Source: Paracoccaceae bacterium | GTDB taxonomy: Bacteria > Pseudomonadota > Alphaproteobacteria > Rhodobacterales > Rhodobacteraceae | Reading direction: 5' to 3' | Length of the DNA: 64,000 nucleotides | Assembly (NCBI GenBank): GCA_902632125.1 | Contig: CACPBQ010000003.1 | Location: 44,406 to 108,405 of the forward strand | In this document: one piece after another, positions 42,693 through 52,112 of the stretch | How positions within the stretch are numbered: position 1 is the first letter of the stretch | How the letters are laid out: each line of letters begins with the position of its first letter | The notes under the pieces: generated by a model | Seen by the model: only the letters and a program-made list of their open reading frames with translations | What the model was told of the DNA's origin: nothing | Databases searched by the model: none | Program-made: the position numbers and the translations under genes

Positions 42693-44141
42693 ATGACTCG
42701 TATCATACACCCTGTCCTATTATGTGGTGGCTCCGGTACACGCCTTTGGCCGCTTTCGCGGAGATCACATCCTAAACAATTTGCAAAACTTCTGGGTGAG
42801 GAAAGTCTCTTTCAATCTTCCGCTCGCCGTCTCTCTGACGAAAGCTTTGCTGCACCCTCTGTGGTGACTAGTTCTGAGTTCCGCTTTATGGTAGTGGAAC
42901 AACTTGCAGCAGTTGAGATTGAACCGCAGATTATCCTAATCGAGCCTTTTGCTCGTAACACTGCCGCTGCTATTTGTGCTGCAGCTGTTGCACTTAATGC
43001 CAAAAATGGTGACAGTCTAATGTTAGTTTCACCATCCGATCATGTGATTACTGACGTTCACCGGTTCAGAGCAATCGTCAAGGCGGCAATACCAACTGCG
43101 AGTGAAGGTCGAATTGTTACCTTTGGCATCCGTCCTGATAGAGCTGAGACTGGATACGGTTGGTTAGAACTCTCTTCGAAGCTGTCAGATAACTTTGAAC
43201 CAGTTGCACAACCTCTATCTTCGTTTGTGGAAAAACCAGACGCAGAGGCTGCTGATGTTTTGTTGCGGGGTGGCATGCACCTATGGAATGCAGGTATCTT
43301 CCTCTTCTCAACATCAAATATTTTGGCTTCATTTGAGCAGTATGCACCTCAAACGCTTGCTGAGGTACACAATGCATTCGGCGCAGCAGAAGCCGATCTT
43401 GGATTTACGCGCCTCGCAGCCGAGCCTTGGTCTCGTCTTGAAGATATTTCTATTGATTATGCTGTCATGGAGCATGCTCCAAACCTTTCTGTCATGCCAT
43501 ACGGTGGATATTGGTCTGATCTGGGAGACTGGCAAGCCATCTGGCGGGAGGGCGAAGCGGACAGTTTTGGTGTCGTCACTGAAGGGCCATCGACTGCATT
43601 GGACTGCAAGAATACTCTGCTCATGGCTACGAGTGAGAACCAAGAGCTTGTTGCAATGGGCCTCAATGATATGATCGCGGTGGCGATGCCTGATGCTGTG
43701 CTTGTGGCGCATAAGGATCGCTTACAGGATGTTAAGACTACAGTCGCAAAGCTTAAAGCAAAAGGTGCAGTCCAGGCCGAGACCCTGCCTCGAGATTACC
43801 GCCCGTGGGGCTGGTATGAAAGTATTGCCCTCGGACCGCGGTTCCAAGTTAAACGCATTGTAGTCAATCCAGGGGGCGCACTTTCTCTTCAGTCTCACAA
43901 TCACCGCTCTGAGCATTGGATTGTGGTGGAGGGATCTGCAAAAGTTACAATCGACGATGACGTCAAAATAGTTACTGAAAACCAATCGGTCTACATTCCC
44001 CTTGGAGCTATACATCGCATGGAAAACCCAGGCAAACTACCTCTGACGCTTATCGAAGTTCAGACCGGCAGTTATTTTGGAGAAGACGATATTGTCAGGT
44101 ATGAAGATGTTTACGCACGAGGACAGGGTGCGAAGGGTTAG
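42693..44141 (+). CDS. manC: Mannose-1-phosphate guanylyltransferase / mannose-6-phosphate isomerase
   Basis: 482 aa bifunctional enzyme making GDP-mannose. N-terminal nucleotidyltransferase: HPVLLCGGSGTRLWPLSRRS, LVSPSDHVI, FVEKPDAEAA and WNAGIFLFS. C-terminal cupin isomerase (about 355-475): PWGWYESIALGPRFQVKRIV, LSLQSHNHRSEHWIVVEGSA with the metal His, and YIPLGAIHRMENPGKLPLTL. GDP-mannose is the precursor of GDP-fucose, consistent with the two fucosyltransferase-like genes upstream. Confidence 0.95.
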   Translation: MTRIIHPVLLCGGSGTRLWPLSRRSHPKQFAKLLGEESLFQSSARRLSDESFAAPSVVTSSEFRFMVVEQLAAVEIEPQIILIEPFARNTAAAICAAAVALNAKNGDSLMLVSPSDHVITDVHRFRAIVKAAIPTASEGRIVTFGIRPDRAETGYGWLELSSKLSDNFEPVAQPLSSFVEKPDAEAADVLLRGGMHLWNAGIFLFSTSNILASFEQYAPQTLAEVHNAFGAAEADLGFTRLAAEPWSRLEDISIDYAVMEHAPNLSVMPYGGYWSDLGDWQAIWREGEADSFGVVTEGPSTALDCKNTLLMATSENQELVAMGLNDMIAVAMPDAVLVAHKDRLQDVKTTVAKLKAKGAVQAETLPRDYRPWGWYESIALGPRFQVKRIVVNPGGALSLQSHNHRSEHWIVVEGSAKVTIDDDVKIVTENQSVYIPLGAIHRMENPGKLPLTLIEVQTGSYFGEDDIVRYEDVYARGQGAKG

Positions 44142-44548
44142 ATGTATCCCCTTGGGTCAAGACCAGCTAGAGAACAAACTAAATTAAAAGGCCACATAAC
44201 AGGATTTGCACAATATTTGGGATCCTATTATTGACGTAGTCAGTTACAGAATAAACTAATTCTTGTCCACTATGCTTTTGAGCAGAAAAGACGGACCGTG
44301 TTAAACAGAGATCGATTTCGTCAAATATAGTCCCACTTTTGAAAGACCATTAAACAAATAAAGGTCAATTTTACTTCGAAAGCAGACCAACATTCACAAA
44401 GTGCTTTTAACTAACTTTGAAACTATAAAAATCAGATAACTTTCCGTTACGTTATTAATATTTGTAGAACGCTTTGTGGTAAATCTCAGTTAGCAAATTC
44501 TAGTATACTTGTTACTTGTTAAGATAAGTTAAAAGCATGGAGATTATT
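44142..44548. other. Intergenic region between manC and the DUF1330 gene
   Basis: About 407 A+T-rich bases, no credible ORF or RNA gene. TATACT at 44504-44509 is a good -10 candidate about 40 nt before the DUF1330 start; the matching -35 is not obvious. No terminator hairpin was recognised after manC. Confidence 0.4.
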
Positions 44549-44836
44549 ATGAAAAAAGGATATTTAATGGCTAATTTAAGAGTGAATGATCCTGAAATTT
44601 TTAAGGAATTTTCATCGGTGGCTCTTCCATTAATTGAAAAATATGGCGGAAAACTATTGGCAAGAGGGCCAGATGCAGATCGGCACGAAGGCACAGTAAG
44701 TGGTGTAGTAACGCTAATAGAATTTGAAAGCAAAGCTGCCGTTGAAAAGTTTTATTTCAGCGATGAATATCAAGCGGCAAAGGCAATTAGGGATCAAGGG
44801 GTTGATACTGATCTTATGATTATAGAGGGTCTTTAA
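44549..44836 (+). CDS. DUF1330 small protein
   Basis: 95 aa dimeric alpha/beta-barrel fold of the DUF1330 family: MKKGYLMANLRVNDPEIFKE, YGGKLLARGPDADRHEG, VVTLIEFESKAAVEKFYFSD EYQAAKAIR. Function unknown in the family. GGAG (44539-44542) 6 nt upstream selects the ATG at 44549 over one 12 nt earlier. Convergent with the MAPEG gene. Confidence 0.87.
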   Translation: MKKGYLMANLRVNDPEIFKEFSSVALPLIEKYGGKLLARGPDADRHEGTVSGVVTLIEFESKAAVEKFYFSDEYQAAKAIRDQGVDTDLMIIEGL

Positions 44837-44864
44837 ATTAAAAAATCGAGCCTAAGAATTTATC

Positions 44865-45257
44865 CTAAGCTGAGCTGATAGCAATTGCGTATAGATAAAA
44901 AATGCAAAGTGTGCCCGTCCACCACAGGCAGCTTCTAACCCAAGTAATTGAAAACAAATAAGCTATAAAATATAAAATTCTTACGATTAAGAATATTTGG
45001 AGAGCTAGGACTGTTCCTTGCGAGGTGTGCCCAATTGATACCAAAGCCATTACTGCTGGTAAAACAAGTACCAAAGAGATAACTGAGTTTTTGACCGCCC
45101 TATCTGATCGACCAGCAATACCGGTTAAGGTGATGTGCTCTTTGTATTCTAGTAAAGTCTTGATGCCGTGCTGCCGAGTTGCCAAATAGGATTGGACAAT
45201 TAGCATAAAAATTACGCTAAGCGCATAGACCAAAACAAGTAGCATCTCTAATATCAT
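44865..45257 (-). CDS. MAPEG-family membrane protein
   Basis: 130 aa, four predicted helices. LTGIAGRSDRAVKNSVISLV is the arginine/asparagine segment that marks MAPEG proteins (membrane-associated, eicosanoid and glutathione metabolism family), followed by LQIFLIVRILYFIAYLF with the typical R-x-x-Y-x-x-x-Y pattern. Bacterial members are often glutathione transferases; here the activity is not shown. Confidence 0.82.
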   Translation of the reverse strand: MILEMLLVLVYALSVIFMLIVQSYLATRQHGIKTLLEYKEHITLTGIAGRSDRAVKNSVISLVLVLPAVMALVSIGHTSQGTVLALQIFLIVRILYFIAYLFSITWVRSCLWWTGTLCIFYLYAIAISSA

Positions 45258-45572
45258 AACGACCCCTTTAGTTTCGTATTTGTTGTTTGGTTAGCACATA
45301 AATAAAAGATATTAAGGCAGTAGCGTTTTTATAGATCAACATTCAGGAAGTTGATTATATATTTCTTTACCTTGCATTACCTCTAGATTGGCTTCCAATA
45401 GCAAAAATATCAAAATATCCATTTGTCAAGATTTCGCCACGAAATCTAAATGCTTATTTCGAAATTCTATTAGGTGGCTGAGACGCTACTTTCACATTTT
45501 TCTGGATAAAGGTTTCAGTTAATTTTAAATTAGTAAGGCCTGTTTAAATAACTATCAAATTGCGGGTAATAC
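45258..45572. other. Intergenic region, MAPEG to small barrel protein
   Basis: 315 bases with no ORF that looks coding on either strand and no RNA gene recognised. The left part should contain the MAPEG promoter. Confidence 0.4.
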
Positions 45573-45842
45573 CTAATCCATTTCGGCTAAAACTGTTCCC
45601 ATTGCGCTTCCAACTACTTCAGAGCCAGACTTGGCAGCGCCCTTTGCTCGCATTGCGTCAATTGCCTTCATTGCAGTGTTTTCATCGGGCCACATAGTCA
45701 TACTTCTTGCGCCAGTATCATTAGTCTTAACGATACGCATATTTATTGCACCTGCGGCTTTCATTTCAGGCCAAATCTCCTCAGCAGTTTTTACACCCTC
45801 TTCAGGATTATCCATTGACCAATCAGTAAATGTAGCAAACAT
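45573..45842 (-). CDS. Small dimeric alpha/beta-barrel-like protein, 89 aa
   Basis: Begins MFATFTDWSMDNPEEGVKTA, continues WPEMKAAGAINMRIVKTNDT and RSMTMWPDENTAMKAIDAMR: the strand-helix-strand pattern of antibiotic-monooxygenase/ferredoxin-like barrels. It resembles small proteins of unknown role in marine Rhodobacterales. GGGAG-type ribosome-binding site upstream. Function not assignable. Confidence 0.65.
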   Translation of the reverse strand: MFATFTDWSMDNPEEGVKTAEEIWPEMKAAGAINMRIVKTNDTGARSMTMWPDENTAMKAIDAMRAKGAAKSGSEVVGSAMGTVLAEMD

Positions 45843-45962
45843 TTCTTTCTCCCTCTATTATTAACGAATTTACTCTAACACATAGATTATCCGCGGCGAA
45901 AAGATCGTTGCATTATCAGAAATGCTAGTGAGTAAAAACAAAATTCATATGAATATAAAAAA

Positions 45963-46358
45963 TTAATTTTTACCAGGGTCTTTTGTTAGTCTACGCCAAG
46001 AGAAAAAGGAAAGAACTGCAACAATGCCGGTACCTAAAATTGGAGGTGCTGCCGATATTTTCCCTAAAATTTGCAGTACAAGAGTAGTAATACAAACTAC
46101 GCTGAACGCCAAAGAATAGCCTCTCATTATGCTTGCCTGAAAGGCGATACCTTCAATATTTCGCAAATGAAAGGTAATTATAACTAAAGCCAAGATTAAA
46201 CTTGCAATTGCGTATCGAACGCTGACAAGGTCTGCAAATCCTTGACCCTCTGCATCTGGAAACTGCTCGCGGGTAATAAATTCTGGCGCCACGAACATTG
46301 CTAATGAAAAAATAAGTCCGAAAAAAGCTGTTATTGTCAAAGTAGTTTTTGGTTCCAC
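45963..46358 (-). CDS. Four-helix membrane protein of unknown function
   Basis: About 131 aa from GTG 46358 (GGAGAAAA upstream); a longer in-frame GTG at 46412 has no ribosome-binding site. Four hydrophobic segments: LTITAFFGLIFSLAMFVA, YAIASLILALVIITF, YSLAFSVVCITTLVLQIL and LGTGIVAVLSFFSW. A polar loop PEFITREQFPDAEGQGFADL follows helix 1. Similar to DUF4345-like or SPW-repeat-like small membrane proteins in layout only. Confidence 0.6.
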   Translation of the reverse strand: MEPKTTLTITAFFGLIFSLAMFVAPEFITREQFPDAEGQGFADLVSVRYAIASLILALVIITFHLRNIEGIAFQASIMRGYSLAFSVVCITTLVLQILGKISAAPPILGTGIVAVLSFFSWRRLTKDPGKN

Positions 46359-46540
46359 ATTTTTCTCCACTGCCTCAATTAGATTAACTAGATATAAAAA
46401 ATTACTTAACACATGAATCGATAATTACAGAGAAACAAGTGATTCGAAAAATAACTTGGTGAGTGGGGAGCAAAAAATGAATATTAATTGTTAACTCTTG
46501 CGCTATGTCATTTTGGCGATAGCTACTGTGCGTGTCAGGG

Positions 46541-47008
46541 TCAATACATAGATTTCTTTACATCATCGGAGCACATTTTGATTATCTCCGCATGAAGATG
46601 GAAATCAGATGCTAGCTTGTCCCTTATTAACCGAGCATCTTTTTCAATTTCAAAAAGTTTGCTCCAAATTATTGAATGGTCTTCAGCAGGCAACTTTTCC
46701 ACGCGTGCCATAATATCGGCGGTTCTTTCATAAAAATCGTTTGTTAAAGCAAAAAATAGTTTCTCTAAATTTGCTTCGGTGTAAAACCCCTCGTCAATTT
46801 CAGCCTGCATCTTTATCCGATTTGTCTTTGCTTTTAAAACGTATGGTTTTTCCGCTTCATCTGGCTGCCAACCTTTACCACTCCAAGGCATGAGCGCATT
46901 GCCACAAGTTGAGAAATCAGCAACAGCCATGATGTATAAATGCTTTGCGTCAATGCTCGCAAAGCAGAGATTTGGCACAACAACGGCAATTAAGAATAGT
47001 TGTCTCAT
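46541..47008 (-). CDS. Secreted protein of unknown function, 155 aa
   Basis: Signal peptide MRQLFLIAVVVPNLCFAS with probable cleavage before ID. The mature part has two Cys (STCGNALMPW near 35, MCSDDVKK near 147) that could form a disulfide, and long helices (RTADIMARVEKLPAEDHSII, LFEIEKDARLIRDKLAS). Periplasmic location expected. No family recognised. Confidence 0.65.
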   Translation of the reverse strand: MRQLFLIAVVVPNLCFASIDAKHLYIMAVADFSTCGNALMPWSGKGWQPDEAEKPYVLKAKTNRIKMQAEIDEGFYTEANLEKLFFALTNDFYERTADIMARVEKLPAEDHSIIWSKLFEIEKDARLIRDKLASDFHLHAEIIKMCSDDVKKSMY

Positions 47009-47253
47009 ATGACTTTCCTAAATTTATTTTAATTTCAAAAAACTGCGTTTAAAAATATATTAAATATACGCTTGCGCACTTCTTTTGGATTTAAAAGTTG
47101 CGATCACTAGATTTTGCCAGAAATTATGTATGTCACGATTCACTATCTCTATACAGTTGGAGAAAGACAATAAAAGATAGATAGAAAGGGTAATGTAGCA
47201 GTATTGTTGGCTATGCTTAGGTGCGTAAGTTTTTATTCACATAACGCTGGTTA

Positions 47254-48126
47254 TTAATTTTTACGAACTTTGGGTATGTTTGTTTTTTGAATACTATTTC
47301 GTGAACTGTTTTTTAATTTTCTTAAGGCGTTGATCCTATTAGTCGTAGATGGGTGAGTTGAAAAAAGTCTATCGTGTTTGTGTGCATGTAAAGGGTTGAT
47401 AATAAACATATGAGCTGTGGAAGGGTTTCTTTCCGCACTATGGTTATCAATTTTTTTTGCAAAACCTTCGATCCGTTTTAACGCAGAAGCTAACCACATT
47501 GGGTTACCACATATTTCGGCCCCTACTCTGTCTGCCTCATATTCGCGGCTGCGGCTAATAGCCATTTGAATAAGAGAAGCAGCCAATGGTGCAAGGATGA
47601 TCATAGCCAAAATACCCAAAAAGCCCATCTGATTATTTCTTCTGTTTCCAAAGAACATCATAAAATTGGCAAGCATGGATATAGCTCCTGCAAACGTAGC
47701 GGCAACAACCATTATAGTGGTGTCTCTGTTCTTTATATGGGCCAGTTCATGAGCCATCACGGCGGCTATCTCATCTTTTGAAAGTCGAGAGAGTAATCCA
47801 GTAGTCGCTGCTACTGCAGAGTTTTCAGGGTTTCGTCCAGTTGCAAATGCATTAGGTTGTTCATTGGGTATTTCATAAACTTTAGGCATAGGTAAATTTG
47901 CATTTTGAGCTAACTGGGCAACCATTTTGTGTAATGGGTTAGAAGACGGTAAAGGTGCTGCTTTATACATCCTGAGAACCATTTGGTCCGAATTATACCA
48001 AGCAAACGCATTCATCCCTACTGCAAACAAAAGTGCTACTATCATTCCTTCTAGACCGCCCATTGCAACCCCTGCGAAGGCAAACAGAGCTGTCATTACA
48101 GCCATTAAAATAAAACTTTTCATCAT
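47254..48126 (-). CDS. htpX: Heat-shock membrane protease HtpX
   Basis: About 290 aa. M48-family inner-membrane zinc metalloprotease that degrades misfolded membrane proteins. Two N-terminal helices ([37 protein letters not shown]), then [20 protein letters not shown], the zinc motif [13 protein letters not shown] (HExxH), two more helices, and [15 protein letters not shown] with the third ligand. AAGGTG precedes the ATG at 48126; a GTG at 48135 is possible. A sigma-32-like promoter lies just upstream. Confidence 0.96.
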   Translation of the reverse strand: MMKSFILMAVMTALFAFAGVAMGGLEGMIVALLFAVGMNAFAWYNSDQMVLRMYKAAPLPSSNPLHKMVAQLAQNANLPMPKVYEIPNEQPNAFATGRNPENSAVAATTGLLSRLSKDEIAAVMAHELAHIKNRDTTIMVVAATFAGAISMLANFMMFFGNRRNNQMGFLGILAMIILAPLAASLIQMAISRSREYEADRVGAEICGNPMWLASALKRIEGFAKKIDNHSAERNPSTAHMFIINPLHAHKHDRLFSTHPSTTNRINALRKLKNSSRNSIQKTNIPKVRKN

Positions 48127-48149
48127 TTCGAACACCTTGAAACAAACCT

Positions 48150-48177
48150 CGATAAGTAGATATGAAGCTTTATCAAG
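48150..48177 (-). promoter_or_regulatory. Sigma-32 (RpoH)-type promoter of htpX
   Basis: On the minus strand CTTGATA (48171-48177), 14 nt, CTTATCG (48150-48156), near the heat-shock consensus CTTGAAA-N13/15-CyTATNT reported for alphaproteobacterial RpoH. Predicted start about 48143, giving a 5' leader of roughly 17 nt. Confidence 0.6.
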
Positions 48178-48311
48178 TTTTCAATCCTAAGTTTTATTTT
48201 CTTTTATCATTTTGGGAGTAATGGAGATTTGTTATTTGCTAAATTGTGCGTTGTGGTGATTTTAAAAATTTGCGAAGCTGAAACTGCATAAAGCTGTAAA
48301 GGTCAGCTAAG

Positions 48312-48419
48312 ATGGAATTTTTGAAAGCAAAGCATATCCCAAGAAATATTATAACAGTCTGGACTGCTTGGCTATTCATCTTTTTGCGCCAGAAAGAATT
48401 ACTTTATGATCATACCTGA
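48312..48419 (+). CDS. Possible 35-aa membrane peptide overlapping the dehydrogenase start
   Basis: ATG at 48312 with AAGG 9 nt upstream: MEFLKAKHIPRNIITVWTAW then a hydrophobic run LFIFL and a polar end. One predicted membrane helix. Its stop (48417) lies inside the first codons of the MDR gene in another frame, so translation could be coupled. It may instead be chance. Low confidence. Confidence 0.3.
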   Translation: MEFLKAKHIPRNIITVWTAWLFIFLRQKELLYDHT

Positions 48420-49518
48420 TAACCTTCCCACTGTAATGCATGGCGTCCAGCTAATTGGTCATGGAGGTTTTGATCAGCTCGTGTATCGAGAGGACTTACC
48501 TGTGCCGCTGCCAGATGTCGGTGATGTACTAATTCAAGTTACAGCGGCTGGGGTTAATAATACTGATATAAATACGCGGATCGGCTGGTATTCAAAATCT
48601 GTGACCATGGATACCGAAACTGGTGGAGCAGATGGGTTTAAGATGGTGGACGACGAGGATGCAAGCTGGACGGGTGTTCCGCTCAAATTTCCACGGATTC
48701 AGGGCGCAGATGTTTGTGGGCGGATAATTGGAGTGGGTGCCGGCGTCGATCCATCCCGTATAGGTGAAAGAGTGCTTGTCCAGACTATGCAACCAATGCG
48801 CGAAGCTTCACAAATCACTTGTGTGACAATGGGCAGCGAATATGATGGTGGTTTTGCGCAATACGCCGTGGCTAGATCAGAGTATACATTTGCAGTAAAG
48901 TGTGACTGGTCCGACGCTGAGCTTGCAACAATTCCATGTGCATATTCCACTGCAGAAAATATGTTACAGCGCGGGCAGGTGGGCTTGGAAACAATTTTAG
49001 TCACAGGTGCTTCTGGTGGTGTGGGATCAGCTGCTATTCAGCTTGCAAAGCGTCGTGGAGCACAGGTGATTGCCTTGGCTTCGCATAACAAACATCAAGA
49101 GCTAATAGCGTTAGGCGCAGATCAAGTGCTCGATCGTAATGCCGATATCACGGCTGAGCTAAAGACAGAAAGTGTTGATGTTGTAATTGATTTGGTTGCT
49201 GGCACAAGTTGGCCAAGGCTCTTAGAAGTTTTGAAGCGAGGTGGACGCTATATCACCGCGGGAGCTATTGCTGGACCAATTGTGGAACTGGATGTACGGA
49301 CTCTCTACTTAAAGGACTTGACACTCTTCGGAGCGACTTATCAAGATGATAAGATTTTTCCTTGCCTGATTTCATACATTGAATCTGGAGAAATTCGTCC
49401 CATCTTGGCTGCCACCTATGAATTGGCAGATATAACCCGTGCACAAGAAGATTTTTTGGCCAAAGAGTTTACTGGCAAGCTTGTATTACTGCCGCCTAAA
49501 AGTGGAGATATGGTTTGA
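48406..49518 (+). CDS. Zinc-type/quinone-type MDR alcohol dehydrogenase
   Basis: 370 aa medium-chain dehydrogenase. GroES-like half: [34 protein letters not shown]. Rossmann half: [20 protein letters not shown] (NADPH-binding), [13 protein letters not shown] and [13 protein letters not shown] in place of the Cys-x-His zinc pattern suggests a zinc-independent quinone-oxidoreductase-type member. First firm gene of a rightward four-gene operon (overlap TTGA with the next). Substrate probably an alcohol or enone made in the betaine pathway (inference). Confidence 0.85.
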   Translation: MIIPDNLPTVMHGVQLIGHGGFDQLVYREDLPVPLPDVGDVLIQVTAAGVNNTDINTRIGWYSKSVTMDTETGGADGFKMVDDEDASWTGVPLKFPRIQGADVCGRIIGVGAGVDPSRIGERVLVQTMQPMREASQITCVTMGSEYDGGFAQYAVARSEYTFAVKCDWSDAELATIPCAYSTAENMLQRGQVGLETILVTGASGGVGSAAIQLAKRRGAQVIALASHNKHQELIALGADQVLDRNADITAELKTESVDVVIDLVAGTSWPRLLEVLKRGGRYITAGAIAGPIVELDVRTLYLKDLTLFGATYQDDKIFPCLISYIESGEIRPILAATYELADITRAQEDFLAKEFTGKLVLLPPKSGDMV

Positions 49519-50618
49519 AGATTAAGAAATTGGAAATTTATTCATATGATTTACCAGTGAAAAATGGGCCTTACAGTATGGCTAATGCTGAGGTTTGGAC
49601 CTTGGACACAACACTTGTTAAAATTACAACGGATACTGGTGTAGTAGGTTGGGGGGAGACTTGCCCTGTAGGCCCAACTTATGCAGAAGCTCATGCCGGT
49701 GGCGCACGAGCAGCACTTATTGAAATGGCTCCAGGACTGATTGGAACCGAAGTGTTGCCCCTTAAGGTTCAGCGCAAAATGACAAGTTTACTGAATGGTC
49801 ATAACTATGCCAAGGCTGCGATTGATATAGCGACGCATGATGCTCTCGGTAAGTACACAGGTTTACCAGTGGCCGATCTTTTAGGTGGGGCAGTAACAGA
49901 CCGGATACCGTCCTATTTTGCCACAGGCGTAGGCGAGCCGGACGAAATTGCCAAGCTCGCAAGTGAAAAGCAAGCTGAAGGTTATCCGAGAATACAGATT
50001 AAAGTCGGTGGCCGCCCAATCGAAATTGACATCGAAGTTATTACTAAGGTCTGGGAAAAGATCGAGGGAACTGGAATGAGACTTGCTGTGGATGGTAATC
50101 GTGGATGGACTACGCGTGATGTATTGCGTGTAAGCCGTGAGCTTTTGCACATTCCCTTCATTATTGAGCAACCTTGTAATACGGTTCAGGATCTAGAAAA
50201 AATTCGTCCACAGGTCCAACATGCTATTTATATGGATGAAAATAGCGTTGATTTGCCTACAATAATACAGGCTGTGGGCCGTGAATTAGTGGATGGCTTT
50301 GGCATGAAAGTGACCCGTATTGGAGGTCTGCATCCTATGCAAACAGTTCGCGATATTTGCGAAGCGCGTTCTTTACCGCATACGTGCGATGATGCTTGGG
50401 GTGGTGACGTAATTGCGTCGGCTTGCGCTCATATTGGAGCGACTGTTTCACCTAGATTGAGCGAAGGGGTATGGTTAGCTCAACCTTATATTCAGGGTCA
50501 CTATGATGTGAAAAATCCAGTTAAAATAGATGGTGGCTATATTTCACTTCCTACTGGACCGGGACTTGGTATTGATCCTGATGAAGCAAAATTTGGGGAA
50601 CCAGTTGCATTTTTTTGA
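49515..50618 (+). CDS. hpbD: Mandelate-racemase-family enzyme, HpbD-like hydroxyproline betaine 2-epimerase
   Basis: 367 aa enolase-superfamily (MR/MLE) protein. Acid/base Lys in RIQIKVGG (K163) and GMKVTRIGG (K265); metal ligands D193 (AVDGNRGW), E218 (FIIEQPC) and D241 (IYMDENS). [27 protein letters not shown] and [10 protein letters not shown] agree closely with my recollection of Pelagibaca HpbD, which 2-epimerises trans-4-hydroxy-L-proline betaine and proline betaine, including Lys positions 163 and 265. The alternative is cis-3-hydroxyproline dehydratase of the same subgroup. TTG start with GGAG, overlapping the preceding stop. Confidence 0.8.
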   Translation: MKIKKLEIYSYDLPVKNGPYSMANAEVWTLDTTLVKITTDTGVVGWGETCPVGPTYAEAHAGGARAALIEMAPGLIGTEVLPLKVQRKMTSLLNGHNYAKAAIDIATHDALGKYTGLPVADLLGGAVTDRIPSYFATGVGEPDEIAKLASEKQAEGYPRIQIKVGGRPIEIDIEVITKVWEKIEGTGMRLAVDGNRGWTTRDVLRVSRELLHIPFIIEQPCNTVQDLEKIRPQVQHAIYMDENSVDLPTIIQAVGRELVDGFGMKVTRIGGLHPMQTVRDICEARSLPHTCDDAWGGDVIASACAHIGATVSPRLSEGVWLAQPYIQGHYDVKNPVKIDGGYISLPTGPGLGIDPDEAKFGEPVAFF

Positions 50619-50640
50619 TTATCTTTAAGAGGTATTAGAA

Positions 50641-51372
50641 ATGAAGTTTATTGGGAAAAGTGCTTTAGTTACTGGTGCTGCTGGAGGGATTGGATCGGCC
50701 ATAACCTCTATGCTTCGAGGCGCGGGCGCACAGGTTGCTGTCGCAGATCTGAATACCGAAGGGCTTGACGCGGAGGTGCACCTACCTGGTGACCTGACCG
50801 ACCAGACTTATACGAAGTCACTTCCTGAATTGGCAGCTAAAGCCTTGGGAGGGCTGGATATTTTAGTAAACAATGCGGGTATTATGCGTCGTGGCAAAGT
50901 CACTGATAGCAGTGATGAGGACTTCGAACTTTCTGTTTCTATTAATGTGAAAGCTCCGTTTAATTTGTGCCGCGCTGCAATTCCAATAATGGCAGCAAAT
51001 GGTGGAGGCGCTATTATCAACACTGCGTCTTGCTGGGGAGTTCACCCTGGGCCTAATCATGCAGTATATTGTATGACTAAGGCTGCACTTGCTTCGCTTA
51101 CCCAGTGCATGGGTCGGGATCATGCACATCAAGGCATTCGTATTAATGCTGTTTGCCCAAATGAAGTGGATACACCTATGTTACGCAGCGGATTTAAAAT
51201 GCGGGGGTTTGATCCAACCACAGCGCTAGCAGAGCTAGATAAAACTGTTCCATTGGGTCGAATTGCACAACCTAAGGATATTGCTGAAGTTGTATTATTT
51301 CTGGCCTCCGATCATGCACGCTATATTTGCGGAGAGCTTTTGGAAATTAATGGAGGAAAATCAGTCTCATGA
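50641..51372 (+). CDS. SDR-family NAD(P)-dependent oxidoreductase
   Basis: 243 aa classical short-chain dehydrogenase: SALVTGAAGGIGSAITSML (cofactor), DILVNNAGIMRRG, catalytic Ser in NTASCWGV and Tyr-Lys in HAVYCMTKAAL, and PNEVDTPML. Acts on an alcohol/ketone pair; substrate unknown. AGAGG precedes the ATG. The stop overlaps the next SDR (ATGA), so the two may be a pair in one degradation route. Confidence 0.88.
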   Translation: MKFIGKSALVTGAAGGIGSAITSMLRGAGAQVAVADLNTEGLDAEVHLPGDLTDQTYTKSLPELAAKALGGLDILVNNAGIMRRGKVTDSSDEDFELSVSINVKAPFNLCRAAIPIMAANGGGAIINTASCWGVHPGPNHAVYCMTKAALASLTQCMGRDHAHQGIRINAVCPNEVDTPMLRSGFKMRGFDPTTALAELDKTVPLGRIAQPKDIAEVVLFLASDHARYICGELLEINGGKSVS

Positions 51373-52103
51373 TGAGGTTTCAGGAAAAGGTTGCACTCGT
51401 CACTGGGGGACGCAGTGGTATTGGTCGAGCTATTGCGCAGCGTTTGCGGGATGAAGGTGCACGCGTCTTCACGGCACAGCGAAGTAAAGATATCGATTTT
51501 GAAGGCATAATTGCGGATTTTACAGATCTTGATTGTCCCGCGCGGGCTGTTTCTGAAGTTATAGAGAAGGCTGGTCAGTTGGATGTACTGATCAATAATG
51601 CAGGAATGATGCAAGAGGCTGGTGTAGAGGAGATGCATATTGATCAATGGCAGCGCATTCTTACAGTAAATCTCACAGCACCCTTTTTAATGATTAAAGC
51701 AGCATTGCCCCATTTGCGAGTGACAGGTGGAAGTATTGTCAATACGGGATCAATTGAAGGACTAGGTAGCAACCCGGGTCACGCTGCTTATTGTGCGTCA
51801 AAATCAGGTTTGCACGGTCTAACGCGCGCAATTGCAGTTGACCACAGCTCTGAAGGGATCAGATGTAATGCGATTGCACCTGGTTGGATTGATACAGATC
51901 TGAACATTGATTTTATAGAGAGAATAGATGATCCGGACAAATTTAGGCGCGATATTGGTAAAATTCATCCAATAGGTCGCACCGGCACCCCTGAAGAAGT
52001 CGCTGCGCTTGCTGCATTTTTGGCAGCCCCTGAAAGTACGTTCATAACTGGTCAAGTCTATGTAATTGATGGTGGTCGGATGGCGCAGCTTAGCTTGCCT
52101 TAA
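51369..52103 (+). CDS. SDR-family oxidoreductase, second copy
   Basis: 244 aa. VALVTGGRSGIGRAIAQRL, DVLINNAGMMQEAG, SIVNTGSIEGLG with the Ser, HAAYCASKSGLHGL with Tyr/Lys, and PGWIDTDLN. Distinct in sequence from its neighbour, so not a recent duplicate. The coupled start (ATGATG) overlaps the previous stop. Ends 9 nt before the convergent FAD-oxidase gene, with no visible terminator between them. Confidence 0.88.
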   Translation: MMRFQEKVALVTGGRSGIGRAIAQRLRDEGARVFTAQRSKDIDFEGIIADFTDLDCPARAVSEVIEKAGQLDVLINNAGMMQEAGVEEMHIDQWQRILTVNLTAPFLMIKAALPHLRVTGGSIVNTGSIEGLGSNPGHAAYCASKSGLHGLTRAIAVDHSSEGIRCNAIAPGWIDTDLNIDFIERIDDPDKFRRDIGKIHPIGRTGTPEEVAALAAFLAAPESTFITGQVYVIDGGRMAQLSLP

Positions 52104-52112
52104 AGCGAAAAA

